Counted from the stretch's first letter, positions 15,012 to 24,049 are shown. The stretch is DNA of 64,000 nucleotides from Nocardioides sp. Soil774 (GCF_001428125.1 NZ_LMSM01000006.1:1-64000); one strand, 5' to 3'. Notes: generated by a model not told the origin, from the letters alone. Made by a program: numbers and translations.

Positions 15012-17669
15012 GTGCACGGAGGCGTGAAGTTCTACCGCGGCGCCGCCGCGGCTGCCCGTCGCTACGTCGAAGCCGATCATTCGCGCGCGGACGATTACTA
15101 CCTCGCCGAAGGGACAGGGTTGGCCGAGCGCTACACGGCGACACCCACCGTCGTGACCCTTGCGGGGAGCTTGGACGGTGACGCGTACGAGCGGTGGGTG
15201 GCTGGGTACGACGTCGACGCTGGCACACCAAAGGGGCGGCTGCGCAACAACGCGAATGCGTTGCGATTCGTCGAGGTCGTGGTCAACGGGCCGAAGACCT
15301 GGTCGATCGCCGCTGCGCTGGACGGAGAGATCGCGGCGGCATACGACGCGGCGATGGACCGCGCCTCAGCAGAGGTCGTCAAGTACGTCACAGCGACTGC
15401 GACTACGCGCGTCGGTCCGCGTGACCGGCAGGTTCAGGTCCCAGTCGAACGGCTCGAGGCGGCGGTTGTTCGGCACTACACGTCTCGTGCTGGCGACCCG
15501 CACCGACATCTGCACCTGCAGTTCAATGCCCGCGTCTTCGCTTGCGGGGAGTGGCGCGGACTGCACTCGGTCGGAGTCGTGGACAGCATCGAGGCCATCA
15601 ACGGCATCGGGCACGCCGCGATCATGTGCGATCCCGAGTTCCGGCAGACGTTGGCAAAGAACGGGTTCACCCTTGACGACGCCGGCGAGATTATCGAGCT
15701 CCGGCCTTTCACTCCGGCCTTCAGCCATCGCGCCGCCCAGATCCACCGCAACGTCGACGAGTACGAGGCCGCCTGGCGAGCTGCCCATCCCGGCCAGGAA
15801 CCAGGCCCGAAGCTGCGGCGGGCGTGGGACCGGCGCGCGTGGGCCGAGGGGCGACCGGACAAGGTCGCCCCTGCTGACGGCAGCGAACTGGTCGAATGGT
15901 GGAACGACGAGCTATCCGATCTCGGCTTCAAGCCGCCTCTGCGTGAAGCCCCGGTTGCTGGTCTCGACATCGGACTAATCCAGCGCGACGCCGTAGCGGC
16001 GGTAGCGCTGTCGCGCCTCGGCGCGCGGCGGTCGGCGTGGAACATCGCCGACGTACGCGGCGAGGTCGAACGACTCGTGGCCTCGGCCGGTGTTGTAGTC
16101 GAACCCGGCGTGCGCGGGGAGCTGGTTGCGGACATCGTCGACCGCGCCCTTTCGCGGTGTGTGCCGATGCTCGACCGAGATGACGTCCCAGCCCACATCC
16201 GACAGCTCACCTCACAACGAGTTCTCGACGTAGAGGCCGATCTGATCGAGTGCATCACAGCCCGCTCGCAACGAGCTCCTCGTGATGCCGAGCCGGGGCC
16301 GGGGCTCGAGGGCCTCGACCCTGCACAGCAGGCCGTTGTTGAAGCGATAGCCGATCGCGAGACTGGGCTTCTAGTGATCGAGGGCGCCGCCGGCACCGGC
16401 AAGACCACCACCCTCGCCGCGGCCGCTCACGCTCTTGCAGCTGACGGGCGACGGTTGGTCGTGGTCACGCCAACCCTCAAGGCCGCGCAGGCCGCGCAAA
16501 AACAGGTCGGCGCGGACGGGTTCTCAGCTGCGTGGCTGGTCCACCAGCACGGCTACCGGTGGGACGAGAACGGCCGGTGGAGTCACTTCGAGACGCACCC
16601 CGATCAGATTGCGTGCCTACGCTCCGGGGACGTGCTGCTGGTCGACGAGGCCGGCATGCTCGACCAAGACACCGCCCACGCAGTGTTCGAGATCGCCACT
16701 CGTGCGCACGCGACCATCGCGCTCCTCGGGGATCGTCACCAACTGCCCGCGGTCGGCCGTGGGGGCGTCCTCGACCTCGCCGCCCGTTGGGCACCGCCAG
16801 GAGCACGCTTAGAGCTCGACGCTGTACATCGGTTCACCGATCCCGGATACGCCGATCTCAGCCTGCTGATGCGCACGGGAGAGCGACCCGGCGAGGTCTT
16901 CGACGCCCTCCTGGACCGCGGTCAGATAGTCGTCCATGCCAGCGAGGTCGAGCGGACCGCAGCCCTAGCCAACATCGGGACCGACAGCGACCAGCTGATC
17001 GTGGCCGACACTCACGACCAGGTCGGCAACCTCAACTTAGCCATCCGCGATCGGCGCCGGCGCTGCCATGGGTCGTCTGGTTGGCGGCTTGGTGATCTTG
17101 TGACGCAACGCGGTGAGCTCGTTGGGGTCGGCGATCGCGTCTCCACCCGCCGCAACGACCGTGGGCTCGGAGTCGCGAACCGGGACACGTGGCAAGTGAC
17201 CGGCAGCAACGCCGACCGAAGCTTGATCGTCACTGGCCGTGCTGGCATCCGGATCCTGCCTCACGAGTACGTCGTTCAACACGTCGAGCTTGCCTACGCA
17301 ACAACGGCGTACGGAGCCCAGGGAGAGACCGTCGAGAGCGCCCACCTGCTTCTCGGCGAAACCACCAGCGCCGCGTCGGCGTACGTCGGCATGACCCGCG
17401 GCCGCAACACCAACACCGCCCATCTCGTCGCCGAGTCCGTCGACGACGCTCGCGCCCAATGGATCGACACCCTCAGCGGGGATCGCACAGACCTCGGGCC
17501 CGCGCAGGCCGCTCGTCGTGCAGCCGATGACATCGACCGCTACGGGAGCCAGGCACGCTCCCAAACCATCTCGATGCAAGCAGCCGCGCTGCGCGCCGCT
17601 CAGGCCTCCCGCGCTGGGCCTAACCACCCTGCCCGTTCGCCGGCCACGTCTCCAGAGCTGGGCCGATGA
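15012..17669 (+). CDS. MobF-type relaxase-helicase (TrwC/TraI-like)
   Basis: An 885-aa protein that should nick one strand at oriT, stay bound to it, and unwind the DNA for transfer. The N-terminal relaxase has a tyrosine pair (DDYYLAEG, about residues 28-35) and the metal-binding three-His motif HRHLHLQF (about 164-171). The C-terminal RecD-like helicase has Walker A GAAGTGKTTT (about 455-464) and Walker B LLVDEAGML, with later helicase motifs such as TAYGAQGETVESAH. The GTG at 15012 begins the conserved VHGGVKFYRG; no strong ribosome site is seen. A longer open frame to 14817 looks non-coding. No coupling protein gene accompanies it. Confidence 0.93.
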   Translation: MHGGVKFYRGAAAAARRYVEADHSRADDYYLAEGTGLAERYTATPTVVTLAGSLDGDAYERWVAGYDVDAGTPKGRLRNNANALRFVEVVVNGPKTWSIAAALDGEIAAAYDAAMDRASAEVVKYVTATATTRVGPRDRQVQVPVERLEAAVVRHYTSRAGDPHRHLHLQFNARVFACGEWRGLHSVGVVDSIEAINGIGHAAIMCDPEFRQTLAKNGFTLDDAGEIIELRPFTPAFSHRAAQIHRNVDEYEAAWRAAHPGQEPGPKLRRAWDRRAWAEGRPDKVAPADGSELVEWWNDELSDLGFKPPLREAPVAGLDIGLIQRDAVAAVALSRLGARRSAWNIADVRGEVERLVASAGVVVEPGVRGELVADIVDRALSRCVPMLDRDDVPAHIRQLTSQRVLDVEADLIECITARSQRAPRDAEPGPGLEGLDPAQQAVVEAIADRETGLLVIEGAAGTGKTTTLAAAAHALAADGRRLVVVTPTLKAAQAAQKQVGADGFSAAWLVHQHGYRWDENGRWSHFETHPDQIACLRSGDVLLVDEAGMLDQDTAHAVFEIATRAHATIALLGDRHQLPAVGRGGVLDLAARWAPPGARLELDAVHRFTDPGYADLSLLMRTGERPGEVFDALLDRGQIVVHASEVERTAALANIGTDSDQLIVADTHDQVGNLNLAIRDRRRRCHGSSGWRLGDLVTQRGELVGVGDRVSTRRNDRGLGVANRDTWQVTGSNADRSLIVTGRAGIRILPHEYVVQHVELAYATTAYGAQGETVESAHLLLGETTSAASAYVGMTRGRNTNTAHLVAESVDDARAQWIDTLSGDRTDLGPAQAARRAADDIDRYGSQARSQTISMQAAALRAAQASRAGPNHPARSPATSPELGR

Positions 17670-17769
17670 CCTCCGCCGGCGCCCGACCGAGCCGAAATCG
17701 CTCGCGCACCGTTGCTTGTCCTGATCCGAGATGAGCCCTCCCCGCGCTCGAGACGACAAGGACCGATCC

Positions 17770-17979
17770 GTGAACCCCATCCACCGCAACGCCGAACCGC
17801 CCCGTGACCTCCTGACCGCAGCGGAGCTTGCCGACCGATGGGCCGTCACCGTGGGTCATCTGGCCAACCTACGAGCGCACGGTCAGGGCATCAGCTACAT
17901 CAAGCTCGGCAACCGAGTGGCCTACCGCTACGCCGACGTCATTGCCTACGAGAACACCCACTACGTCGAGGTCGGCTGA
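17770..17979 (+). CDS. xis: Excisionase-like MerR-type helix-turn-helix protein
   Basis: A 69-aa DNA-binding protein with the helix-turn-helix pattern of phage/plasmid excisionases: LLTAAELADRWAVTVGHLAN, then IKLGNRVAYRYADVIAYE. It sits 110 bp before the integrase, the usual place for the directionality factor that favours excision. The GTG at 17770 is preferred because AAGGA lies 7 nt upstream; an ATG at 17731 in the same frame would add 13 residues but has no clear ribosome site. The excisionase role is inferred from fold and position. Confidence 0.82.
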   Translation: MNPIHRNAEPPRDLLTAAELADRWAVTVGHLANLRAHGQGISYIKLGNRVAYRYADVIAYENTHYVEVG

Positions 17980-18088
17980 GCGTTGTCCACAGGGAGCGTG
18001 CGGCAGTAGTTGTCCACAGATCCAACGCGGCAAGGTTGACGCCCCCGCAAGGACTCGCACCCTTGAACTATTCCCAACTACGGAGGCG

Positions 18089-19330
18089 ATGACTGTGCCG
18101 CGACCGACCACCCCGGCGTACGAGCTGGGAAAGATCACACTTCGTCCTCACCCGACTCGTCCTGGCCAGTTCCAGGCACGCGGCTACTTCAAGGACCGTC
18201 GCAACATCCGCCGTGAGGCGAGCGCTGCCGGGAGCTCTCGAACCGCCGCCACTCGCGCCCTCCGTGCCAAGGTCACCGCTGCGGAAAGGCAGCACGCGGG
18301 AGGAACCAGCGAGCTCAACAACGAGACCCGCGTCGATGCCGCCGCGCAGGTATGGCTGACGCGCAAGCGAAGCCAGCGCAAGCGCGGTGGAGGCGCACTG
18401 TCACCCGTCACGATTGCGGACTACGAGGGCTACGTCAGCCGGGTCATCGAGGGATCTGCCATCGGCTCGCTGACCGTGTCGCAGGTCAATTCGATCGCCG
18501 TGATCGAGCATTGGCTCACCGAGATCGCCAACACCCGTGGCACCGTCGCTGCCCTCCAGTCGCGCAAGGTCCTCGGCGGCATCCTCACGCTCGCCGAACG
18601 ACTCGACGCGATCCCTGCGAGCGTGATGCGCCGGGTCGAGCTGCCGGTCGCGGCGCCCGGCAGCGCCGGCGACAGGTCCTGTCGGGACCCCGAGGACTGC
18701 GACGGCAATTGCGGCGGCCGGCATCTCGACACCAGACGCGCGTTCACCATCGAGGAGATGAGACACGTCCAGCGTGCCGCCGATGCCTCCGGCGCTGACA
18801 TCGGCGACCTCGTCGCGTTCCTCTTCGGTACCGGCGCCCGCATCTCCGAGGCACTGCGCAACACCGCGTGGGTCGACATCGACCTCGACGCCCGGCGGGT
18901 GCGCGTCCGGGGCACGAAGACGCGACAAGCCGACCGGGTGCTCGCCCTGAGCGAGTCGCTGACCGAACGGCTACGCCTGAGGGCCAGCAGGTTCGGCACC
19001 GAGGGACAGGTGTTCGGCACGACCAGGTTCTCGATCAGCCGGAACGGAGCCAACATCCTTGGCAAGCCCCGCGATCGCCAGAACGTCCTGAAGGCGATCA
19101 GAACCGTGCTCTCGGAAGCCGACGCCCGTTGGGCGGGCTCACATTCGTTCCGAAGGACCGTGGCCTCGTGGATGGACCAAGCCGGCGCACCGCTCGCCGA
19201 GATCGGGGCCCAGCTCGGTCACAGCGACCTGAACGTAACCGCGCACTACCTCGGTCGCACCACAACACCGACGCGTGCCGCCACAGTCATGGTGCTCCCC
19301 GCTGCGGGAGCGTCTGAAAGTGGGGAATAA
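18089..19330 (+). CDS. int: Tyrosine recombinase / site-specific integrase
   Basis: A 413-aa integrase that should insert and excise the element at the tRNA-Met 3' end. An N-terminal arm/core-binding region is followed by the catalytic domain: Arg in FGTGARISEAL (about 250), HSFRRTVASW (about 351), LGHSD (about 377) and the Tyr nucleophile in HYLGR (about 386). An unusual Cys-rich insert (SCRDPEDCDGNCGG) precedes the catalytic part. GGAGG at 18082-18086 is too close to the ATG at 18089 and better placed for the in-frame GTG at 18095. The stop codon lies inside the right 23-bp direct repeat. Confidence 0.95.
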   Translation: MTVPRPTTPAYELGKITLRPHPTRPGQFQARGYFKDRRNIRREASAAGSSRTAATRALRAKVTAAERQHAGGTSELNNETRVDAAAQVWLTRKRSQRKRGGGALSPVTIADYEGYVSRVIEGSAIGSLTVSQVNSIAVIEHWLTEIANTRGTVAALQSRKVLGGILTLAERLDAIPASVMRRVELPVAAPGSAGDRSCRDPEDCDGNCGGRHLDTRRAFTIEEMRHVQRAADASGADIGDLVAFLFGTGARISEALRNTAWVDIDLDARRVRVRGTKTRQADRVLALSESLTERLRLRASRFGTEGQVFGTTRFSISRNGANILGKPRDRQNVLKAIRTVLSEADARWAGSHSFRRTVASWMDQAGAPLAEIGAQLGHSDLNVTAHYLGRTTTPTRAATVMVLPAAGASESGE

Positions 19331-19339
19331 GTCAGGAAT
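19317..19339 (+). repeat. 23-bp direct repeat, right copy (putative integrase arm site)
   Basis: Identical to 12638-12660. It covers the last four sense codons and TAA stop of the integrase and ends 69 bp before attR. The coding constraint on this copy and the lack of coding at the left copy suggest it is kept for DNA binding rather than for protein sequence. Confidence 0.6.
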
Positions 19340-19406
19340 TGGACCGCGAGCCAATCAACAGTGGGCCCAACCATTTGGAGTTTCCGCAGGTCAACAGCCT
19401 GTCGAG

Positions 19407-19480
19407 TGGGGCGGGTGGGGCTCGAACCCACGACCCAAGGATTATGAGTCCTCTGCTCTGACCGACTGAGCTACCGCCCC
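19407..19480 (-). tRNA. tRNA-Met (CAT anticodon)
   Basis: The 74-nt gene folds into a full cloverleaf: acceptor GGGGCGG/CCGCCCC, D stem GCTC/GAGC, anticodon stem GAGGA/TCCTT with loop CTCATAA, T stem GTGGG/CCCAC and discriminator A. CCA is not encoded. The loop and stem fit an elongator tRNA-Met. A CAT anticodon could also be a lysidine-modified tRNA-Ile, which I consider less likely. Its 3' half is the integration site of the adjacent element. Confidence 0.92.
19409..19441. repeat. attR: 33-bp repeat within tRNA-Met
   Basis: Perfect match to 12501-12533. The repeat completes the 3' half of the functional tRNA gene, so insertion leaves the tRNA intact. Outside the 33 bp the two ends differ after one further matched GAGT stretch with a single A/G difference. 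Confidence 0.88.
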
Positions 19481-19594
19481 TCGGGGCGCACCCTAGGCGA
19501 TGGTGGTCCCGACCTCGAACCAGATCCCGGTTTCGCGCGCGCCGCGCGCAGCCCGCGTGGGACAGTGGTGCCCCTCGGGACGGGAGGACCTCGG

Positions 19595-21043
19595 GTGGCA
19601 CAGGATCGTGACGGGCTGCTGAGCCCGGCGCAGCGGCACCTCGTGACGCGCTTCGGCTATGGCATCGACGCCACGCTCGCCAAGGACGTACGCCGTGCCG
19701 GCGGTGCGTCGGCGTGGTTCGAGCGACAGCTCACCCGCCCCGGCTCCTTCCCCGACGCAGCCGCCGACGAGGTGCGGCGCTGGTGGCCCGACCTCGACCG
19801 TGGACCGGCCGAGCTCTGGCAGCGTCAGGTGCAGGAGATCCGCGGCGGCTGGGAGGTCATGGACGACTACGGCCGCTGGCTGCTGGTGCGCCGGATCCGC
19901 ACGAGGCGTCCCGTGCTCGAGAAGATGACCGAGATCTGGGAGGGCATGCTCCACGTGCCCGTCAGCGGCGACGGGCACTTCACGTGGCGCGTCGACTACG
20001 GCGACACCGTCCGGCGCCACGCGCTGGGTCGCTTCGACCAGCTGCTCGCCGCGACCGCGACCCACCCGGCGATGCTCATCTTCCTGTCGGCGGCCACGTC
20101 CACGAAGCGTGCGCCCAACGAGAACCTCGGGCGCGAGCTGCTCGAGCTGCACACCCTCGGTGCGGGCAACTACTCCGAGGACGACGTCAAGGCCTCCTCC
20201 CGGATCCTCACCGGCTGGCACGTCGACCTGTGGAAGTCGTGGGCGGCGTCCTACGTCGAGGAGGACCACTGGACCGGCCGGGTGGAGGTCCGCGGATTCA
20301 GCCACGCCAACGGCAAGGCAGACGGGCGTGCGGTCACCAAGGAGTTCTTGCGCTACCTCGCCCACCACCCCGACACCGCGCACCACGTGTGCGAGCGGCT
20401 CGCGACCAAGCTCGTGCGCGACGACCCGCCCGCGTCGTTGGTCAGGCGGCTCGCGAAGGTCTACCTGAAGAACGACACCGCGATCGTGCCGGTGCTGCGC
20501 GCGCTCGTGGCAAGCAAGGAGTTCCGCGCCTCCTCGGGCGCCAAGCTGCGCGACCCCAGCGAGGACGTCGTGGCGACCTACCGCGCCCTCGGCGTGCGTG
20601 TCGGGCGGCCCGAGCAGGAGGAGTCCGGCGCCAACGCGATGCTCTGGCAGGCGTCCGGCCTGGGCCTCTCCCCGCACGCGTGGCCCCGCCCCGACGGCAC
20701 GCCCGTGAGCGACGACGTCTGGGCCTCGCCCGCTCGCGCGCTCGCGTCGATGGGCATGCACTGGTCGATGGCCGGAGGCTGGTGGCCGGCGGCCGACCTG
20801 CGCTACCGCCGGCCCAGCGAGTGGGTGCCGGCGAGGAAGCCGATCCGGTTCGCCGACCTCGTCGACGAGGTCAGCCGCGACCTGCTCCACCGGCCGGCGA
20901 GCAGGAAGCTCCTCGCGACCGCGTGCCTGGCCACCGGGTGCCGCGCGAAGGAGAAGATCGACCGCGACCACGGCCTCTACCAGTGGGGCTTCCCGCGGCT
21001 GCTGGCCGCCGTCCTCGACTCCCCCGACCACCTGGCGTGCTGA
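19595..21043 (+). CDS. DUF1800 family protein
   Basis: A 482-aa protein of the DUF1800 family, recognised by HLVTRFGYG near the start, ENLGRELLELHTLG in the middle, the DVKASSRILTGW segment and late CERLATKLV. These proteins are almost always paired with DUF1501 proteins, as here, and are thought to act at the cell surface; biochemical function is unknown. No signal peptide is obvious at the chosen start. The GTG at 19595 is supported by GGGAGG 7 nt upstream; an in-frame GTG at 19565 is also open. Its stop is 1 bp before the DUF1501 ATG, so the two are cotranslated. Confidence 0.9.
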   Translation: MAQDRDGLLSPAQRHLVTRFGYGIDATLAKDVRRAGGASAWFERQLTRPGSFPDAAADEVRRWWPDLDRGPAELWQRQVQEIRGGWEVMDDYGRWLLVRRIRTRRPVLEKMTEIWEGMLHVPVSGDGHFTWRVDYGDTVRRHALGRFDQLLAATATHPAMLIFLSAATSTKRAPNENLGRELLELHTLGAGNYSEDDVKASSRILTGWHVDLWKSWAASYVEEDHWTGRVEVRGFSHANGKADGRAVTKEFLRYLAHHPDTAHHVCERLATKLVRDDPPASLVRRLAKVYLKNDTAIVPVLRALVASKEFRASSGAKLRDPSEDVVATYRALGVRVGRPEQEESGANAMLWQASGLGLSPHAWPRPDGTPVSDDVWASPARALASMGMHWSMAGGWWPAADLRYRRPSEWVPARKPIRFADLVDEVSRDLLHRPASRKLLATACLATGCRAKEKIDRDHGLYQWGFPRLLAAVLDSPDHLAC

Positions 21044-21044
21044 C

Positions 21045-22334
21045 ATGACCTCCTCCGCGCAGACCCCCGCGAGCCGCGCCTGCGGCTGCCCCGACTACGA
21101 CGCGGCGCGCACCCTGCTGAGCCGCCGCACCGTGCTGGGCACCGCCCTGGCCGGCGGCGCCATCGCCCTCGGCCCCGGGCTCAGCGGCTCAGGCCCCCGC
21201 GCGTACGCCGTCACCGGCCGGCCCGCCTCCCGCCTCGCCGCTCCCGGTGGGTCGGTGCTGGTGCTGCTGTCGCTTCGCGGGGCGGCCGACGGGCTGTCGC
21301 TGGTCGTGCCGCACGGCGACCCGGCCTACTACGCGGCGCGCCCGCGCATCGGCGTACCGCACACGGCGCTGCTCGCGCCCGACGCGATGTTCGGCCTCCA
21401 CCCGGCCCTGGCAGCGCTGCTGCCCATGTGGCAGGCGGGCACGCTGGCCGCGGTGCACGCGACCGGGATGGCCACGCCCAACCGCTCGCACTTCGCGGCG
21501 ATGGAGGCCATCGAGGACGCCGCGCCCGGCTCGAGCGAGCGCAACGGCTGGCTCAACCGCCTGCTCGGCGAGCTGCCGGGCGCGTCGCCGCTGCAGGGCA
21601 CCGCGCTCGGCAACCAGGTGCCCACCTCGCTCTTCGGCGCCAACCCGGCCTTCGTCGTCGACCGCGTCGACCAGGCGAAGGTGGCCGGCACCGACGACGA
21701 CGGTCGCCGTCTGCTCGCGCTGAGGCACGCGTGGAAGGGCAACGGCCGCATGGGCCAGGCCGTCCGCGACGCGATCGCGGGCGCGGAGACCTTCGGCGCC
21801 GCGCGCGACCTGCCGGCCGGCTCCCCCGCGACCGCCTACCCCGCCACCGACCTCGGCAAGGCGCTGTCGGACGTGTCGCGGATCGTGCGCTCCGGCGTCG
21901 GTGCCGAGGTGATCACCGTCGACCAGGGCGACTGGGACATGCACACCGACCTCGGCACCCTCGAGTGGGGCGAGATGAAGCGCAACGCCGGGGACCTCGC
22001 GGCCTCGGTCGCGGCGTTCTTCAGCGACCTCGGCCCCGCCGCTGAGCGCGTGACGCTGGTGACGCTCAGCGAGTTCGGCCGCCGGGTGAAGGAAAACGAC
22101 GACTACGGCACCGACCACGGCTTCGGCAACGTCATGTTCGTCGCCGGGGCCGGGGTGCGCGGCGGTCGCTACCTCGGATCGTGGCCCGGCCTGGTCGACT
22201 CCCTCGACGCCGACCTGCTGGTGACGACCGACTACCGCAGCGTGCTCGCCGAGGTGGTCACCAGGCGCTTCGGCGTCTCGGTGGGGCAGGTGTTCCCCGG
22301 CTTCGCGCCGCAGCCCGTCGGCGTGATGGCCTGA
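21045..22334 (+). CDS. DUF1501 family exported protein (Tat signal)
   Basis: A 429-aa protein with a twin-arginine-like signal (LSRRTVLGTALAGGAIALG, about 26-45), so it is probably exported folded. The body has DUF1501 features, a sulfatase/phosphatase-like fold: VLVLLSLRGAADGLSLV, NRSHFAAMEAIE, TLSEFGRRVKEND and GTDHGFGNVMFVAG. The His/Asp residues of these motifs could bind metal. It directly follows its usual DUF1800 partner. Substrate and role are unknown. Confidence 0.9.
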   Translation: MTSSAQTPASRACGCPDYDAARTLLSRRTVLGTALAGGAIALGPGLSGSGPRAYAVTGRPASRLAAPGGSVLVLLSLRGAADGLSLVVPHGDPAYYAARPRIGVPHTALLAPDAMFGLHPALAALLPMWQAGTLAAVHATGMATPNRSHFAAMEAIEDAAPGSSERNGWLNRLLGELPGASPLQGTALGNQVPTSLFGANPAFVVDRVDQAKVAGTDDDGRRLLALRHAWKGNGRMGQAVRDAIAGAETFGAARDLPAGSPATAYPATDLGKALSDVSRIVRSGVGAEVITVDQGDWDMHTDLGTLEWGEMKRNAGDLAASVAAFFSDLGPAAERVTLVTLSEFGRRVKENDDYGTDHGFGNVMFVAGAGVRGGRYLGSWPGLVDSLDADLLVTTDYRSVLAEVVTRRFGVSVGQVFPGFAPQPVGVMA

Positions 22335-22362
22335 GCGACCCGGCAGGTGCCATGCTCGGCCC

Positions 22363-23112
22363 ATGACCGAGCGACCCGTGGCACCGTCGTACGAACCCCT
22401 CCCCGAGGACTGGGAGAGCGCGCTCTTCGTCGTCGCGCACCCCGACGACATCGAGTACGGCGCAGCCGCCGCGGTGGCGCGGTGGACCGGGCAGGGCAAG
22501 CGCGTCGTCTACTGCATGGTGACCAGCGGCGAGGCCGGCATCGACGGGGTGCACCCCGACGAGTGCGGACCGCTGCGCGAGGCCGAGGAGATCGCCTCCG
22601 CCGCGGCCGTCGGCGTCTCCGAGGTGGAGTTCCTGCGGCTGCCGGACGGCATCCTGGAGTACGGCGTGGAGCTGCGGCGCGTGATCGCCGAGGTCGTGCG
22701 TCGCCACCGCCCCGACGTCGCCATGACCATCAACTTCCGCGAGACCTTCGGGGGCACCAACCTCAACCAGGCCGACCACATCGCTGTCGGGAAGGCGCTG
22801 CTCGACGCGGTCCGCGACGCCGGCAACCGATGGGTCTTCTCCGAGCAGCTCACCGACGGGCTCGAGCCGTGGGGCGGCGTGCGGGCCGTGTGGGCCGGGA
22901 ACTCGCCGGACGCCACCCACGCCGTCGACGTCACCGACACCTTCGACGCGGGCGTCGCGTCGCTGAAGGAGCACCGTGCCTACATCGAGGGCCTCGGCTG
23001 GGAGGGCTGGGACCCCGAGGAGTTCCTCGACGGCATCCTCCGCGCCGGTGGGCAGGGCCTGGGCGTGACCCACGCCGCGACGTTCGAGGTCTTCCCGCTC
23101 GGCTGGGGCTGA
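22363..23112 (+). CDS. PIG-L family deacetylase (MshB/Mca-like fold)
   Basis: A 249-aa zinc-dependent N-deacetylase-like enzyme. The family metal/catalytic motif AHPDD is at 25-29, followed by YCMVTSGEAG, and a third-ligand His in NQADHIAVG. Members remove acetyl groups from GlcNAc-type substrates, for example in mycothiol synthesis or conjugate cleavage; the substrate here cannot be assigned. It starts 28 bp after the DUF1501 gene and may be cotranscribed with it. Confidence 0.92.
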   Translation: MTERPVAPSYEPLPEDWESALFVVAHPDDIEYGAAAAVARWTGQGKRVVYCMVTSGEAGIDGVHPDECGPLREAEEIASAAAVGVSEVEFLRLPDGILEYGVELRRVIAEVVRRHRPDVAMTINFRETFGGTNLNQADHIAVGKALLDAVRDAGNRWVFSEQLTDGLEPWGGVRAVWAGNSPDATHAVDVTDTFDAGVASLKEHRAYIEGLGWEGWDPEEFLDGILRAGGQGLGVTHAATFEVFPLGWG

Positions 23113-23128
23113 GGAGCGCCCACCCGCC

Positions 23129-23938
23129 TCAGCGGGCGAACCGGCCTCGCCGCGGTCGCTCCGCACGCTGGCCGCCTCCGAACCGGGCGCCGACCAGTGG
23201 TGGCGGCGCGACGACAGGCGCGTCGACGGCGGCGGCCGCCGGGACCTTGTCGACCTCCGGCGCAGCCGGCGGCGGGACGAGGGAGAGGTCGTGGCCCGCC
23301 AGCACGGCGCGCACCTCGTCGAGCACGGCGAGCAGGACGGCGTCGTCGGTCGCGCCGCACCGCACGACGAGGGCGTGGCGCCCCACCTGGGCGCCGACGA
23401 CGGCGTCCTGCTCGAAGCCGAGTCGCACGAAGCCGGTCGCGTGCCGATCGCCGAGCGAGCCCAGCACCGCGAGCACGCGGTTGCCCGCCTCCGCGAGGTG
23501 GGGCGCGTCGTGCCGCTCCCCCTCCGCGGCGACGACGCGTGAGTCGATGAGCACCAGCACAGCCCAGCGCACGCCCTCGACCCCCAGCACGCGGGTGAGG
23601 CAGTGGCCCACCGCGGCGGAGGTGTCGACCGCCCCGACCACGGTGAAGGCCGGCACGAGGCGTGCCGGCAGTGCGGCATCGACTGCGCGGTAGGTGCCCT
23701 CGCCCGCGGGCGTCCAGGTCACGCCCACCGTGAGCCGGCGCCGACCGACGACCTCGATCGAGCGCAGGTCACCGACCCCGACCAGCTCGCCGACGCGTCG
23801 CGCCAGGCGTCCGGCGTAGGTCAGGGAGGCAACGAGCACTCCCCCGACCCCGTCGTCGCCCACGACCGTCGCGTCGGGGCGTACGACGAACTCGCGCAGG
23901 TCGACCTCGGCCGTGCCACTGCTGTGCTCAACGTCCAT
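23129..23938 (-). CDS. Conserved protein of unknown function
   Basis: A 269-aa soluble protein I do not recognise. It has two alternating hydrophobic/charged halves of about 100 residues (GVLVASLTYAGRLARRV in the first, HALVVRCGATDDAVLLAVL in the second). The second is vaguely like a roadblock/LC7 domain, which is a weak impression. The Pro/Ala-rich C-terminal tail ends in a basic RPRRGRFAR. The ATG at 23938 is chosen over an upstream in-frame ATG at 23986. It is convergent with the PIG-L gene, 16 bp apart. Confidence 0.65.
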   Translation of the reverse strand: MDVEHSSGTAEVDLREFVVRPDATVVGDDGVGGVLVASLTYAGRLARRVGELVGVGDLRSIEVVGRRRLTVGVTWTPAGEGTYRAVDAALPARLVPAFTVVGAVDTSAAVGHCLTRVLGVEGVRWAVLVLIDSRVVAAEGERHDAPHLAEAGNRVLAVLGSLGDRHATGFVRLGFEQDAVVGAQVGRHALVVRCGATDDAVLLAVLDEVRAVLAGHDLSLVPPPAAPEVDKVPAAAAVDAPVVAPPPLVGARFGGGQRAERPRRGRFAR

Positions 23939-24049
23939 GGCGGCAGCCTGACGCGGCCCGTGGCGGGCCGGGCCGGGGTAACGCACAGTTCACGCGGCGA
24001 GGCACAGGCGTAACGCGACGGCAATGCACTGGTCCTCCTCCGCGGCGCC

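Larger units (their letters stand above)
12501..19441. mobile_element. Integrative mobilizable element in tRNA-Met (about 6.9 kb)
   Basis: The element is bounded by a perfect 33-bp direct repeat (12501-12533 and 19409-19441) that is the 3' half of the tRNA-Met gene at the right end. Inside lie a thioredoxin-like gene, a frameshifted ankyrin gene, a MobF relaxase-helicase, an excisionase and, next to the right end, a tyrosine integrase. A 23-bp direct repeat lies inside both ends. No type IV secretion, coupling protein, FtsK-like translocase or replicase gene is present, so transfer would need a helper. The tRNA stays intact because the right repeat completes it. Boundaries are read directly; mobility is inferred. 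Confidence 0.85.

Noticed and set aside
12501..19441. Prophage or AICE
   Set aside because: No capsid, tail, terminase, replication initiator or FtsK-type translocase gene is present. The relaxase marks it as a mobilizable element.
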